Assembly (NCBI GenBank): GCA_963739795.1
Contig: CAVUBL010000021.1
Location: forward strand, 62,001-126,000
Source of the DNA: CAVUBL01 sp963739795
GTDB lineage: Bacteria > Acidobacteriota > Thermoanaerobaculia > Multivoradales > DATKCC01
Length of the DNA: 64,000 nucleotides
Direction: 5' to 3'
The position numbers were made by a program, and so were the translations under genes. Positions 1 through 8,634 of this stretch are shown here, piece by piece; the first letter of the stretch is position 1, and each line of letters begins with the position of its first letter. The notes below the pieces were generated by a model. The model saw only the letters and a program-made list of their open reading frames with translations, did no database searches and had not been told where the DNA came from.

Positions 1-872
1 GGCTCGTAGGAGACCGGGTTCAGGGTGTAGGGCACGGCGTGGCCGTACTGGCGGGAGACCTTCTCCCGGGCCGCCGGGTTCTCGAGGTAGCGCACGTAGC
101 CGGCCACGTAGAGGTCGAGATCGCGGTCGCCGTCGAAGTCTCCCCAGGCGACGCCGGTCCAGAACCCCTTACCGGGTGACCTGAAGCTCCGGTCGAGGGT
201 GAAGTGCCCGTGGTCGTTGTGGAAGAGCAGCAGGGCGTTGTAGCCGGTGACCGCGAGGTCGAGCCAGCCGTCCCCGTCGGCGTCTCCCCAGGCGGCTCCC
301 ATCCCCACGATCCGGGTGTCGGGGAAGTCCGCGACCTCCCGGAAACGGCCGGGCTGGCCGTCCGCGGCGAGGTTCTCGTAGAGCTTCGAGGGAGCCCAGG
401 TGGCGGGATCGGCGTCGAGGGCGCCCCCGGCGGCCACCACGAACAGGTCGTCGTCGCCGTCGTTGTCGAAATCGCCCCAGGCGAGCCCTGAGCCCATGTC
501 TTCGGGGAGCTGTGAGGAGCGGCTCCCGGCGAAGGCGCGAAAGCCGGCGAGTCCCGCTTCGGCGGTGACGTCGGTGAAGGCCGGCGCGGGCGCTTCGGCG
601 GGCAGCCCCCGGGCGAGGTTCTGGGTGATCTCCGGGAGGTCCTCCTCGCCGGGCCGCCACTCCTCGGGCCGGTGGCGATAAGAGACCACGAGCACCGCAA
701 GAGTGCCGACGACCCCCACCACCGCGAGCCACAGGGCGGCCCGGCGCAGGCGCCGCTTGCGCCGCCCCCAGTGGCGGTGGTGCTTCGAAGGCGTTCGCCT
801 CGCGCTGGGTTCGGCTGGTGGGTGCTCCTGCCCGGTCTCCCCCTCGCCCTCCGTGAGAACCGGCTCGGCCAT
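1..872 (-). CDS. FG-GAP/VCBS repeat protein, CRTAC1-like (3' end outside window)
   Basis: The frame is open from an ATG at 872 to the window edge, about 290 codons, so the C-terminus is missing. A basic N-terminus and one hydrophobic segment (about residues 42-63) predict a membrane anchor with an exported body. The body carries repeated calcium-binding propeller loops, seen as WGDFDNDGDDDLFV, WGDADGDGWLDLAV and WGDFDGDRDLDLYV. These are hallmarks of FG-GAP/VCBS beta-propellers, often of the CRTAC1/ASPIC-UnbV type. The start overlaps the stop of the upstream multihaem cytochrome as TGATG, so the two are translationally coupled. The function is unknown. A cell-surface or periplasmic partner of the cytochrome is inference only. 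Confidence 0.85.
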   Translation of the reverse strand, partial: MAEPVLTEGEGETGQEHPPAEPSARRTPSKHHRHWGRRKRRLRRAALWLAVVGVVGTLAVLVVSYRHRPEEWRPGEEDLPEITQNLARGLPAEAPAPAFTDVTAEAGLAGFRAFAGSRSSQLPEDMGSGLAWGDFDNDGDDDLFVVAAGGALDADPATWAPSKLYENLAADGQPGRFREVADFPDTRIVGMGAAWGDADGDGWLDLAVTGYNALLLFHNDHGHFTLDRSFRSPGKGFWTGVAWGDFDGDRDLDLYVAGYVRYLENPAAREKVSRQYGHAVPYTLNPVSYE

Positions 873-3025
873 CAGCCGCCGGCCCCGAGCTGCTCGGCGC
901 CTCTGGCCGGCGCCCGGCCGGCGGTCTTCGCGGCCGGGTCCACCTCCACGGTCTTGGTCACCCGGTTCATCTCGATCACCGGCGAGGTGACGCCGGAATC
1001 CTCGCCCAGGAGGAAGTTCAGGAGGTACTGGTCGACCTTGCGGTACTGGAGGATGGCGGTCACCGTGTAGCGGCCGGGGGTCGCCGCCGGCACCGCGTAG
1101 TCCTGGACCGGCCGGGAGGCCTTCTTCGCCTCCTCGTCCGGCACGCCGCCGGTGGTTCCCGGGCAGTCGACCATGTACTCGACGGTGTCGGAGTAGCCGG
1201 GGAAGAGGGCACGGCGGTAGCGCACGCCTACCATCTCCCAGAGGTTGTGCCTGTCGATCAGGTTGCCGTACTGGTCGACAGGCTCGGCCTTGAACAGGAA
1301 GCTCCCCGGGGCGATGAAGTTCTTGGTGTCGCGGGTGCCGGAGGTGAAGATCTCGTGGCCGTTTGCGTCGGTCACGTGGAGCTCGACCCAGCTCTGGATG
1401 ATGTCGAGGGGGCCGGTGGGGAAGTCGTGGCCCACTTTGTTGGCGGTGAGCACCAGGCGGATCGGGAGCTTGCCGCCGGCCCGGACCTCGTCGGGCATGC
1501 GCAGGTCCATCTCGATCACCGGCCCGTCGGTCCACTTGTCCCGAATCTCGGGGATGTCGGTGTCGCCGTGGAGCCAGGAGCGAGTCATCCGGGCCTGCTT
1601 CTGCCAGCCGGGCAGGTCGAGCATCTTCGGCATCATGCTGTTGGCGGCGATGAACCGGTGGCTGCGGTGCTTGCCGTCGTCGGGCGAGCGGTTGTAGTCC
1701 GCCGCGTCGCCGGCCGCCGGGTCGTGGGAGGCGACCAGCGGCATGTGGCACTCGCGGCACTCGATGGTGCGCTCGGGGTGGCCTTTGACGTACCAGTAGC
1801 TCGCCTTCCAGTTGTCGTACTGGTTCTGGAGCTGCACCCAGCCGACCCGGTTGACCTCCTGGTCGATGAACTGCTTGTGGCAGGCGGCGCAGTACTCGGG
1901 CGACTTGTAGGCGCGCTTGGAGAGCTGGTCGTGCTGGTCCGGGTAGGTGCGGATGAGGAAGTCCCGCGCCACGCGCGCCGGCCCGCGGGTGGCCCATTGG
2001 TAGAGATAGGCCGGCGGCTGTGTCAGGACGTAGTTGGCGTTGCCCTGGAGGTCGGTCTTGCGCACGCCGTGGCAGACCAGGCAGGAGATGCCCTCCTGGT
2101 AGCCGATCTGGCCGGTGAGGTTCTTGGCGAAGACGTTCTTGGCGCCGGAGAAGAGGGAGATCGGGTCGTGGCAGCCGCCGCAGTAACGCGTCGACTCGGG
2201 GCCGTTCTGCTTCGCCATGACCTTCTGGACCCCCTGGAAGAAGGTGTCCATGGCGGCGTAGCGGTGAGCCGAGGGCTGCCACTCGGCGACGATCTGCTCG
2301 TGGCACCCGGAGGTGCCGCAGCTCTCCGAGCCGCCCAGAGACCTGGCGTCGTAGGCGCCGCCGGAGGCGGTGCGGGCCAGGCTGGGCGCGAACGGTCGGT
2401 CCGGGCCGTAGACGAGCTGGTAGTCGTCCGGGAAGCGGTTGACGTAGGTGGGGCCGGAGTAGACGAGGGCGAGGCCGGCGACCGCCAGCAGGCCGGCCAC
2501 CGACGGGGCGAGGCTCTGGAGCAGGAGCCGCCGCGCGGGCCGGGCGGTCTTCTCCTTCTGCCGCACGCGCACGTAGACGATCACCACGTGGGGCAGGGCC
2601 GAGGCCAGGGCGACGAGGGTGGAGACCAGGTGGACGTTGCGCCAGACCGGGGACATCTTGAGTGCGAAGAGCCCCTGCCAGGTCACCACCAGGCCGGAGA
2701 CCGAGGTCACCAGCAGGGCCGCCACCGCCACGTAGCCCAGTAGCACCACGTCCGACAGGGCGAAGCGCTTGTAGTCGAGCCAGTGGACGGCGAAGTACCA
2801 GGTGAGCGGGACGACCGTGGCGAGGCCCACCGCCGTGTGGAGCAGCACGTTCCACTCGTTCGTGGCGCCGAACGGGGCCAGGGTGATGGTGAGGCCGGAG
2901 AAGGTCTCGAAGAGCAGGGCCGCCAGGCTCACCTTGGTGAGGACGGCGTGCCAGCCCGTTCGGAAGCGGGGAGAAGACAGGGGGTCTCGGTTCGTCATGA
3001 CGTCGCCCGCTGAAGATCTCGCCAT
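872..3025 (-). CDS. Membrane cytochrome: multi-TM b-type-like domain fused to multihaem c domain
   Basis: This 717-residue protein starts with about five hydrophobic segments (residues 28-50, 60-80, 90-115, 132-152, 170-190). Histidines at about 26, 63, 81, 132 and 146 suggest a cytochrome b561/DUF4405-like haem b domain. A periplasmic c-type domain follows, with four CXXCH sites (CGGCH 282, CLVCH 315, CAACH 379, CRECH 423) and one unusual CX4CH site (CGTSGCH 236). The layout resembles cytochrome c554-type proteins tethered to a quinol-oxidising membrane module. It lies 42 bp after bcrD on the same strand and may share that transcript. Start choice is uncertain: ATG at 2998 (residue 10) is an alternative and neither has a strong Shine-Dalgarno sequence. 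The electron partner is unknown. Confidence 0.87.
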   Translation of the reverse strand: MARSSAGDVMTNRDPLSSPRFRTGWHAVLTKVSLAALLFETFSGLTITLAPFGATNEWNVLLHTAVGLATVVPLTWYFAVHWLDYKRFALSDVVLLGYVAVAALLVTSVSGLVVTWQGLFALKMSPVWRNVHLVSTLVALASALPHVVIVYVRVRQKEKTARPARRLLLQSLAPSVAGLLAVAGLALVYSGPTYVNRFPDDYQLVYGPDRPFAPSLARTASGGAYDARSLGGSESCGTSGCHEQIVAEWQPSAHRYAAMDTFFQGVQKVMAKQNGPESTRYCGGCHDPISLFSGAKNVFAKNLTGQIGYQEGISCLVCHGVRKTDLQGNANYVLTQPPAYLYQWATRGPARVARDFLIRTYPDQHDQLSKRAYKSPEYCAACHKQFIDQEVNRVGWVQLQNQYDNWKASYWYVKGHPERTIECRECHMPLVASHDPAAGDAADYNRSPDDGKHRSHRFIAANSMMPKMLDLPGWQKQARMTRSWLHGDTDIPEIRDKWTDGPVIEMDLRMPDEVRAGGKLPIRLVLTANKVGHDFPTGPLDIIQSWVELHVTDANGHEIFTSGTRDTKNFIAPGSFLFKAEPVDQYGNLIDRHNLWEMVGVRYRRALFPGYSDTVEYMVDCPGTTGGVPDEEAKKASRPVQDYAVPAATPGRYTVTAILQYRKVDQYLLNFLLGEDSGVTSPVIEMNRVTKTVEVDPAAKTAGRAPARGAEQLGAGG

Positions 3026-3067
3026 CGGCCGGAGCCGGGTATGACCGTTGTCAGGTCGGCCGGGCCG

Positions 3068-3961
3068 TCAGGCCGCGAGGGCGCCCAGGCGCCCCATCTC
3101 TTCGAGCTGACGGTGCCGGTAGGCGCCGAGCAGGGCCGCGCCCACCGCGCCGGCCAGGATCGACCGCGGGTCGGCGGCGATCTCGATCTCGGGGGTCCCG
3201 GCGGCCTGCTTCTCGGCCACGATCTCGCGGAGCGAGGCCAGGAACCCCACGTCGTGGGCCATGCCGCCGGTGATCAACACCTCGCCCGTGGCGCCGATGG
3301 AGCGCACCAGGCGGGACAGCTTCGAGGCGATCGACAGGTGGATGCCCTTGAGGATGTCGGGGGTCGTGATCCCCCGGCTCACCATGTTGATGACGTCGGT
3401 CTCGGCCAGGACCGCGCAGACCCCCGAGCACTTCTCGGGCGCCTCGGAGCGGAGCGAGAGCTCGCCCACGTCCTCCAGGGGCACGCCCAGGTAGCGGGTG
3501 ATGTTCTCCACGAACTGCCCGGAGCCCGAGGCGCACTGGCTGGTCATGCGCACCTTGCCCACCTTGCCGCGGCCGTCGAAGACGATGGCTCGGGCGTGGA
3601 GGGCGCCCACGTCCAGGGCGGCGCGGGCCTCGGGGGCGAGGAAGAGGGCTCCCCGGGCGTGGGTGGTCATGGAGTAGAAGTGGCCCGTGACCGGCACCCG
3701 TGGGTCGACGGCATCGCCGTCGCCGGTGGAGGCCACGTAGTCCAGCTCCTCCGGCGCCAGACCGGCCGCCTCGCAGGCGGCGGCGAAGGCGGTGCTCACC
3801 ACCTCGCGCACGTCGCGGCGGCGAATGCGCTGGACCTCGCTGGCCAGGAGCTCGCCGCCTTCACCGGCGCGGCTCCTGAGGATGACGATCTTGACCGAGC
3901 TCGCGCCCGGGTCGATGCCGGCGGTGAGGTGGGTCTTCAGCTTCGCGGTCTTGCGCTTCAT
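3068..3961 (-). CDS. bcrD: Benzoyl-CoA reductase, ATPase subunit D (BcrD/BadG type)
   Basis: This 297-residue member of the BadF/BadG/BcrA/BcrD ATPase family (acetate kinase/Hsp70 fold) has the phosphate-binding motif GIDPGASSVKIV at residues 15-26. Cysteines in SQCASGSGQF and KCSGVCAV, by family knowledge, help bind the [4Fe-4S] cluster bridging the two ATPase subunits. With BcrA it hydrolyses ATP to drive electrons onto BcrBC for ring reduction of benzoyl-CoA in the cytoplasm. It is the last bcr gene and its ATG overlaps the bcrA stop as ATGA. A 2-hydroxyacyl-CoA dehydratase activator is unlikely because two different ATPase subunits sit beside B and C subunits and ring-cleavage enzymes. 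Confidence 0.93.
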   Translation of the reverse strand: MKRKTAKLKTHLTAGIDPGASSVKIVILRSRAGEGGELLASEVQRIRRRDVREVVSTAFAAACEAAGLAPEELDYVASTGDGDAVDPRVPVTGHFYSMTTHARGALFLAPEARAALDVGALHARAIVFDGRGKVGKVRMTSQCASGSGQFVENITRYLGVPLEDVGELSLRSEAPEKCSGVCAVLAETDVINMVSRGITTPDILKGIHLSIASKLSRLVRSIGATGEVLITGGMAHDVGFLASLREIVAEKQAAGTPEIEIAADPRSILAGAVGAALLGAYRHRQLEEMGRLGALAA

Positions 3962-5358
3962 GCCAGGGCCTCCACAGTGTCCGGCTTCTCGACGAAGGTC
4001 GGGAGGATGCCGCCCTTGCCGGCCTCCAGGTCTTCCAGGGCGAAGAGCGCCGCGCCCATGGCGCCCATGTAGATCGAGTCGGGGTGGATGTTGAGGGTGA
4101 TCCCTTCGGGGTAGTTCTCCGCCACCAGGTCGGAGAGCACGCGGGTCGCCATGGGGTTCTTGGCCACGCCGCCGGTGAAGGTGAACTGGTCAAAGATCCC
4201 GCCCGAGCGGGCGAGGAGCGAAAGCGCCCGGAGCATCATCGCCCGGTGGAGCCCGGCGAGGACGTCCTCGCGCTTCTCGCCCAGGGCCAGGCGCTCCCGG
4301 AGCTCGGCCCCGGCGAAGACTGTGCAGGTGGAGTTGACCCGCACGGTGCGCGTGGCTCGCAGCGCCAGGGGCCCCAGCTCGTGGAGCCCCAGGTTGAGCT
4401 CGTCGGCGAGGTAGCCCAGGTAGCGCCCGGAGCCGGCGGCGCAGCGGTCGTTCATCTGGAACGAGGTGACGACGCCGTGACCGTCGACCTGGATCGCCTT
4501 GGTGTCCTGGCCGCCGATGTCGAGCACCGTGCGGGTGCCCGGGAAGAAGCGGTGGGCGCCCCGGCCGTGGCAGAGGATCTCGCTCCGGACCGACTCCTTG
4601 GGGAAGGGCAGAGTCTGGCGGCCGTAGCCGGTGCCGACGAACGCGAGCTCCTCGATGGGCTCGGAGGCCACCGCCTCCACCACCCGGGCGAGGTCGGCGC
4701 GGCGAGTCCCGCTGCCGTTCCCGTTCCCGAGGCGGTCGGCGGCCCGGCGCAGGAGCCCTGAGAAGTCCAGGGGTGCGACCCGGGTCTCCACGGCCAGGAT
4801 CGCCCGGTCGTAGAGGGCGAGGAGGCGCTCGAAGGGAAGCTCCCCACGGCCGGCGATCTCCTCGGCGGTCTCCACGTAGGCGGCGCCCGCCAGGTCCCGG
4901 AAGAAGTCACTCTTCCTCCGGCCCGAGCCCGAGAAGAGGGCCGGCGCCGCCGCCTCGATGCGGCCGAGGATCTCCTCGACCGCCGGTGCCAGGATCGGGC
5001 GCCACTCCTCGTGGCCCGGCATGTCGAGGACGGCCTGGATCTCCTGGTTCAGGCGGCCGAGCTCGCCCAGGTAGATCTCCAGGCGGAAGGCCTCCTTGAG
5101 GCGGTGCCCGAGCTCCTGGGCGGCTTCACCCCCGCCGCCGTACTCCGACGGGCGGCCGGAGGGGGCGGTCTCGGCCAGGTGCTCCTCGAGGAGCGAGAAG
5201 CGGGCCGCGGTCAGGGCCTCCTCCCGGGCCACGGCGCAGGCCACGTCGTAGCTCGAGCGGCTGTTGGTGATCCCGCGGCCGAGCACCCGGCCGTCCTCGC
5301 CCAGGAGGAGGGCTTTGGTGGTGGTCGACCCCAGGTCGATTCCTACGACGCACCTCAT
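3958..5358 (-). CDS. bcrA: Benzoyl-CoA reductase, ATPase subunit A (BcrA/BadF type)
   Basis: This 466-residue protein begins MRCVVGIDLGSTTTKALLL, the phosphate-1 loop of the BadF/BcrA ATPase family. Cluster-ligand cysteines appear in MNDRCAAGSGRYLG and VNSTCTVFAGAE, and the adenosine loop TFTGGVAKN lies near the C-terminus. The long insertion of about residues 50-200 between the two halves is usual for subunit A and absent from subunit D. The ATG at 5358 was chosen because it overlaps the bcrB stop as ATGA. An open frame continues upstream but is only an antiphase reading of bcrB. It couples ATP hydrolysis to electron transfer for benzoyl-CoA dearomatisation. Confidence 0.94.
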   Translation of the reverse strand: MRCVVGIDLGSTTTKALLLGEDGRVLGRGITNSRSSYDVACAVAREEALTAARFSLLEEHLAETAPSGRPSEYGGGGEAAQELGHRLKEAFRLEIYLGELGRLNQEIQAVLDMPGHEEWRPILAPAVEEILGRIEAAAPALFSGSGRRKSDFFRDLAGAAYVETAEEIAGRGELPFERLLALYDRAILAVETRVAPLDFSGLLRRAADRLGNGNGSGTRRADLARVVEAVASEPIEELAFVGTGYGRQTLPFPKESVRSEILCHGRGAHRFFPGTRTVLDIGGQDTKAIQVDGHGVVTSFQMNDRCAAGSGRYLGYLADELNLGLHELGPLALRATRTVRVNSTCTVFAGAELRERLALGEKREDVLAGLHRAMMLRALSLLARSGGIFDQFTFTGGVAKNPMATRVLSDLVAENYPEGITLNIHPDSIYMGAMGAALFALEDLEAGKGGILPTFVEKPDTVEALA

Positions 5359-6677
5359 GCGTACCTCCCGTGCCGGCGCGACTCGAGCACCTGGAGATAG
5401 CTCTGCACGCGGTTCTCGATGTTGGCCTTGCCGAAGTAGCGCGGGTCCACCAGGTCCGACTCGATGAACCCGCCGGGCAGGCCGGTGCGCTCCTCGAGGG
5501 TGCGGAGCATCAGGAGCTGGCCGACGCTGAACGAGTTGCACGACTTGACCGAGTTGATCAGGAACCCGTCGGCCTGGTACTCGCGCAGGTAGCGCTCCAG
5601 CAGGTCGACCCGGCTCGGCAGGCAGCGGTTCGTGTAGCAGGTCAGGCAGTACTCGGCGAGGCTGCGCAGGGGATTGCTCGGATCGTGGCGGAAGCCCTCG
5701 TCGTAGAGGCCGCCCACCTTGGTGTAGGTGGAGGCCACGACCACCGCCCCCTCGCGCGAGAACATGCGCCAGAAGTCGTTGAAGCTGGTCCAGTTGGGCG
5801 GCCCCTCGACCACCAGGCGGTAGCGCTCCTCGCCGAGGGGACCGTCGGGGGTCATGGGCCCCTCGCCGCGCTCGATCCGCTCCTCGACCTCGGCGCGGAG
5901 CTCGCGGTAGTACTCCCGGGCCCCTTCGGTGCCCCGGAAGGCGGAGAAGATCGGTCCCACGTAGTAGACGCCGCCGAAGTAGCCGTCGATGGGCGACGGC
6001 CGGTGCTTGGCCGACTCCCAGACCGCCACCAGGTCGTCCTCGGCCTGGCGCGAGAGCTCCAGGTGGTGGGCGAGCTCGTCGAGGTCGAGCCGCTTGCCCG
6101 CGGCCTTTTCCATGGCCGGGATCACCTCGCGCTCGAGCTGCTCGACGACGTAGCGGCGCATCTCCTCGGTGATGACGCCGTCGGCCTGGTAGGGCACGTG
6201 GAGCATTACCACCGGGCACTTGTATTCCTGGCGCAGCAGCTCGAACCACTTCAGGAAGGTGAAGCAGCCGGTGTAGGAGAGCAGCAGCAGGTCCGGCTCC
6301 GGGAGCTTCTTGCCGGTGGGCCCGATGTTGCCCGAGCGCATCATCCCGAGGTCGCACTTGACGTAGGTGCAGACGTCCTCGGAGTGGCCCGCTTTTTCGG
6401 CTTCGCCGATGTAGCCGCCGGAGAGGTTCCGCATGCCGGACTGGAGGGCGTTGATCTCCGGGAGCACGGGCAGCATGTCCAGGGCGCCGGCGAGCTCGGT
6501 CAGGTTGCCGGGGACGAAGGTGTAGACGACCTTGTCGCCGTTCTCCTTCGCCGCCGCCAGGCGGTCGAAGTGGTCCGCGATCATGCGCTTCTGGCGGAGC
6601 TGAGAGGCGTCCTTGACCGGGGTCGGGGCCGGCGGGGCCTGGGTGGTTTCGGCGGGACGGGTCGTGGGTTCGCTCAT
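5355..6677 (-). CDS. bcrB: Benzoyl-CoA reductase subunit B
   Basis: This 440-residue protein belongs to the 2-hydroxyglutaryl-CoA dehydratase D-component/BcrB family. Conserved cysteines in SYTGCFTF, CLTCYTNRC and KSCNSF are candidate ligands for the catalytic [4Fe-4S] clusters. With BcrC it forms the substrate-reducing half that converts benzoyl-CoA to cyclohexa-1,5-diene-1-carboxyl-CoA. The N-terminal 25 or so residues are Pro/Thr-rich and probably disordered. Its stop overlaps bcrA and its ATG overlaps the bcrC stop, both as ATGA. The order C-B-A-D is the same as the Thauera-type bcr cluster. Confidence 0.94.
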   Translation of the reverse strand: MSEPTTRPAETTQAPPAPTPVKDASQLRQKRMIADHFDRLAAAKENGDKVVYTFVPGNLTELAGALDMLPVLPEINALQSGMRNLSGGYIGEAEKAGHSEDVCTYVKCDLGMMRSGNIGPTGKKLPEPDLLLLSYTGCFTFLKWFELLRQEYKCPVVMLHVPYQADGVITEEMRRYVVEQLEREVIPAMEKAAGKRLDLDELAHHLELSRQAEDDLVAVWESAKHRPSPIDGYFGGVYYVGPIFSAFRGTEGAREYYRELRAEVEERIERGEGPMTPDGPLGEERYRLVVEGPPNWTSFNDFWRMFSREGAVVVASTYTKVGGLYDEGFRHDPSNPLRSLAEYCLTCYTNRCLPSRVDLLERYLREYQADGFLINSVKSCNSFSVGQLLMLRTLEERTGLPGGFIESDLVDPRYFGKANIENRVQSYLQVLESRRHGRYA

Positions 6678-7900
6678 GCGCTTTTCCCCCAGAGCTTGAC
6701 GGCGTCGGAGAACGCGCCGGCCTGCTCGCGGATCGGGCCGAGCTGGCCGGTGTTCTCGGAGAACTTGAGGCTGGTGTGCGGAATCTCCGCCCGGTCGAGG
6801 GCGGCCTCGAGCATCGGCTGGTCGAGGAGCGCCGGGTCGCAGAACGAGGCGGCGGCGAAGATCACGCCGTCGGCGTCCGCAGTGGCTACCTTCTCGATCA
6901 GGTGGGCACCCTTCTCGCCGTCGGCGATGTAGCGGCTGGCGGTCGCCGTGCCCAGCTCCAGGTAGGCCCGGGCCAGGGCGTGCACCGGATCCTCGCCGCC
7001 GGCGACCTCGATGGGCCCGTCGAAGAACTTCATGCCGAGCTGGAAGTCGTCGTCGACGATGTCGCAGCCGGCCTTCTCGAGGGTCTTGATGAGGGCCAGC
7101 GGCGGCTGCTCGCAGAACGAGCCGGCCACCACCACCCGGACGTTGTCGTAGGGCCGGGCCTCGCGGGTGCGGAGCGCCTCGGTGACCTCGGCGAGGAGCG
7201 CCGTGTGCTCGCCCGTGGGCAGCACCGCGCCGGCGCGCGCGGCCAGGTAGACCTCCGAGGCCGGCGCCCGCCAGGGCTCGGCCCGGCGGAGGGCGTCGAG
7301 CTCGTCGAGGGCCGTCCGCCGCCGGTTCTCGGCCTCGATGGCCGCGAGCAGGGCCTCGTCTTCCAGGGGCCGGGCGCCCCGCTCCTCGAGGAGCCTGGCG
7401 ATCGCCCGCATCTGGGACTCGTAGAACTTGCCCCCGACCTCGGGATCGAAGTTCTGGGGCAGGTCGACGTAGTAGGTCAGCGTGTCGGGCCGGAGCAGGT
7501 TGAAGATGCCCCCGAGGTTCCTCACCACGTCGCAGATCGACGGGAAGAGCAGGGCGTCCAGGACGTCCAGGTCGCCGCGCAGGGCGAGCTCGACCAGGCT
7601 CCGGGGCATGTGACAGATGTAGCTCTGGAAGTACGAGTCGCCCCGGATGATCTCCATCTGGTCGCCGCCGCCGAACAGGGCCACCGGCAGGCAGCCCATG
7701 GCCTCGAGGAGGGGGCGCGGCACGTAGATGGGGAGGTAGCCGACGGCGAGGGCGCCGGGGTGCTCGTCCTTCCAGCTCCGAACCGCGCCGAGGGTGAGGT
7801 CCTCGACCAGGGCGCGGCAGCGCGCGAGCACCGGGGCGGCGGGATCGGCCCCCGGCGGCGGCGGAAGGGAGCTGCGGGAGGCGGGTTGGGTCTGGGTCAT
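6674..7900 (-). CDS. bcrC: Benzoyl-CoA reductase subunit C
   Basis: The protein of 408 residues belongs to the same dehydratase-like family as BcrB, with cysteines in YICHMPRS, PSICDVVRN, SFCEQPP and SFCDPAL that can ligate iron-sulfur clusters. The start at 7900 is set by a strong GGAGGAAAAACCCC spacer-to-ATG arrangement and an ATGA overlap with the tetR stop. The open frame extends upstream but only into low-complexity antiphase sequence. It pairs with BcrB as the reducing half of class I benzoyl-CoA reductase. No ferredoxin or 2-oxoacid:ferredoxin oxidoreductase gene lies nearby, so the electron donor must be encoded elsewhere. Confidence 0.93.
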   Translation of the reverse strand: MTQTQPASRSSLPPPPGADPAAPVLARCRALVEDLTLGAVRSWKDEHPGALAVGYLPIYVPRPLLEAMGCLPVALFGGGDQMEIIRGDSYFQSYICHMPRSLVELALRGDLDVLDALLFPSICDVVRNLGGIFNLLRPDTLTYYVDLPQNFDPEVGGKFYESQMRAIARLLEERGARPLEDEALLAAIEAENRRRTALDELDALRRAEPWRAPASEVYLAARAGAVLPTGEHTALLAEVTEALRTREARPYDNVRVVVAGSFCEQPPLALIKTLEKAGCDIVDDDFQLGMKFFDGPIEVAGGEDPVHALARAYLELGTATASRYIADGEKGAHLIEKVATADADGVIFAAASFCDPALLDQPMLEAALDRAEIPHTSLKFSENTGQLGPIREQAGAFSDAVKLWGKSA

Positions 7901-8634
7901 GGGGTTTTTCCTCCGAGGCCGAGCAGCGGCGGCGCCGCCACCGAGTCCAGGTGCAGGTCGAGGCTCTCCTGAAGCTCGCGGTACGGACACTGGGCCACGA
8001 CGCCGCACAGGGCGATGCGGTGGATCGTGCGGGCGAGCTCGTGGGGCCCGCCGTGGGCCTCGGGCTCGTACCAGCCGTAGATCCAGTTGAGCATTCCGAA
8101 CAGGTTGTAGGTGATGCGGTCGAGCTCGGCGGCGTCGGCCGCCTCGCAGGGCTCGCTCGACGAGTCGACCCGGCCGCAGCCGCCGGCCACCAGGCCGCCG
8201 ACGATGGAGCGCGCGATCCCGAAGTAGCGCTCCTTGAGGCGGCGCACGGCCCGCCGGCGGGGGGTGGGCAGGGAGGCTGCCTCGTGGACCAGCACCCGCA
8301 TCACCTCGGGGTGCTCCGAGACGTAGCGCACGTGGTGGGAGATGAAGACGTAGAGCCGGGCGTCGGCGTTCGGGACCCCGACGAGGGCCTCCTCCGCCGA
8401 GGCCACCAGCACCTCGAAGGCCTCCCTCTGAAGGGCGAAGAGGATCTCCTCCTTCGAGGTGAAGTAGTTGTAGAGGTTCGAGAGGCTCATCTCGGCGGAG
8501 CGGGCGAGCTCGCGCATGGACATGCCGTGGAAGCCGCGGTCGGCGATCTCCCGGGCCGCGGCCTGGAGGATGCGCTCGCGGGGCTCTATGGCGTGAGCGG
8601 CGCGGGCCGGCCGGGAGGTGCCGGCGACGCTCAA
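7897..8634 (-). CDS. TetR-family regulator inside the benzoyl-CoA operon
   Basis: This protein of about 245 residues has an N-terminal TetR helix-turn-helix, AAAREIADRGFHGMSMRELA then MSLSNLYNYFTSKEEILFAL (about residues 25-70), and a C-terminal ligand domain. The proposed start is TTG at 8634, which has GGAGG five bases upstream and overlaps the dch stop as TTGA. No ATG precedes the helix-turn-helix. It sits in the middle of the operon it probably controls, between dch and bcrC. A 20-bp palindrome upstream of had (11796-11815) is the likely operator, implying autoregulation, presumably relieved by a CoA thioester of the pathway. Operator and ligand are inference. Confidence 0.88.
   Translation of the reverse strand: MSVAGTSRPARAAHAIEPRERILQAAAREIADRGFHGMSMRELARSAEMSLSNLYNYFTSKEEILFALQREAFEVLVASAEEALVGVPNADARLYVFISHHVRYVSEHPEVMRVLVHEAASLPTPRRRAVRRLKERYFGIARSIVGGLVAGGCGRVDSSSEPCEAADAAELDRITYNLFGMLNWIYGWYEPEAHGGPHELARTIHRIALCGVVAQCPYRELQESLDLHLDSVAAPPLLGLGGKTP

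Noticed and set aside
3068..7900. 2-hydroxyacyl-CoA dehydratase with its activator
   Set aside because: Two distinct ATPase subunits, the C-B-A-D order and adjacent oah, dch and had genes fit benzoyl-CoA reductase instead.
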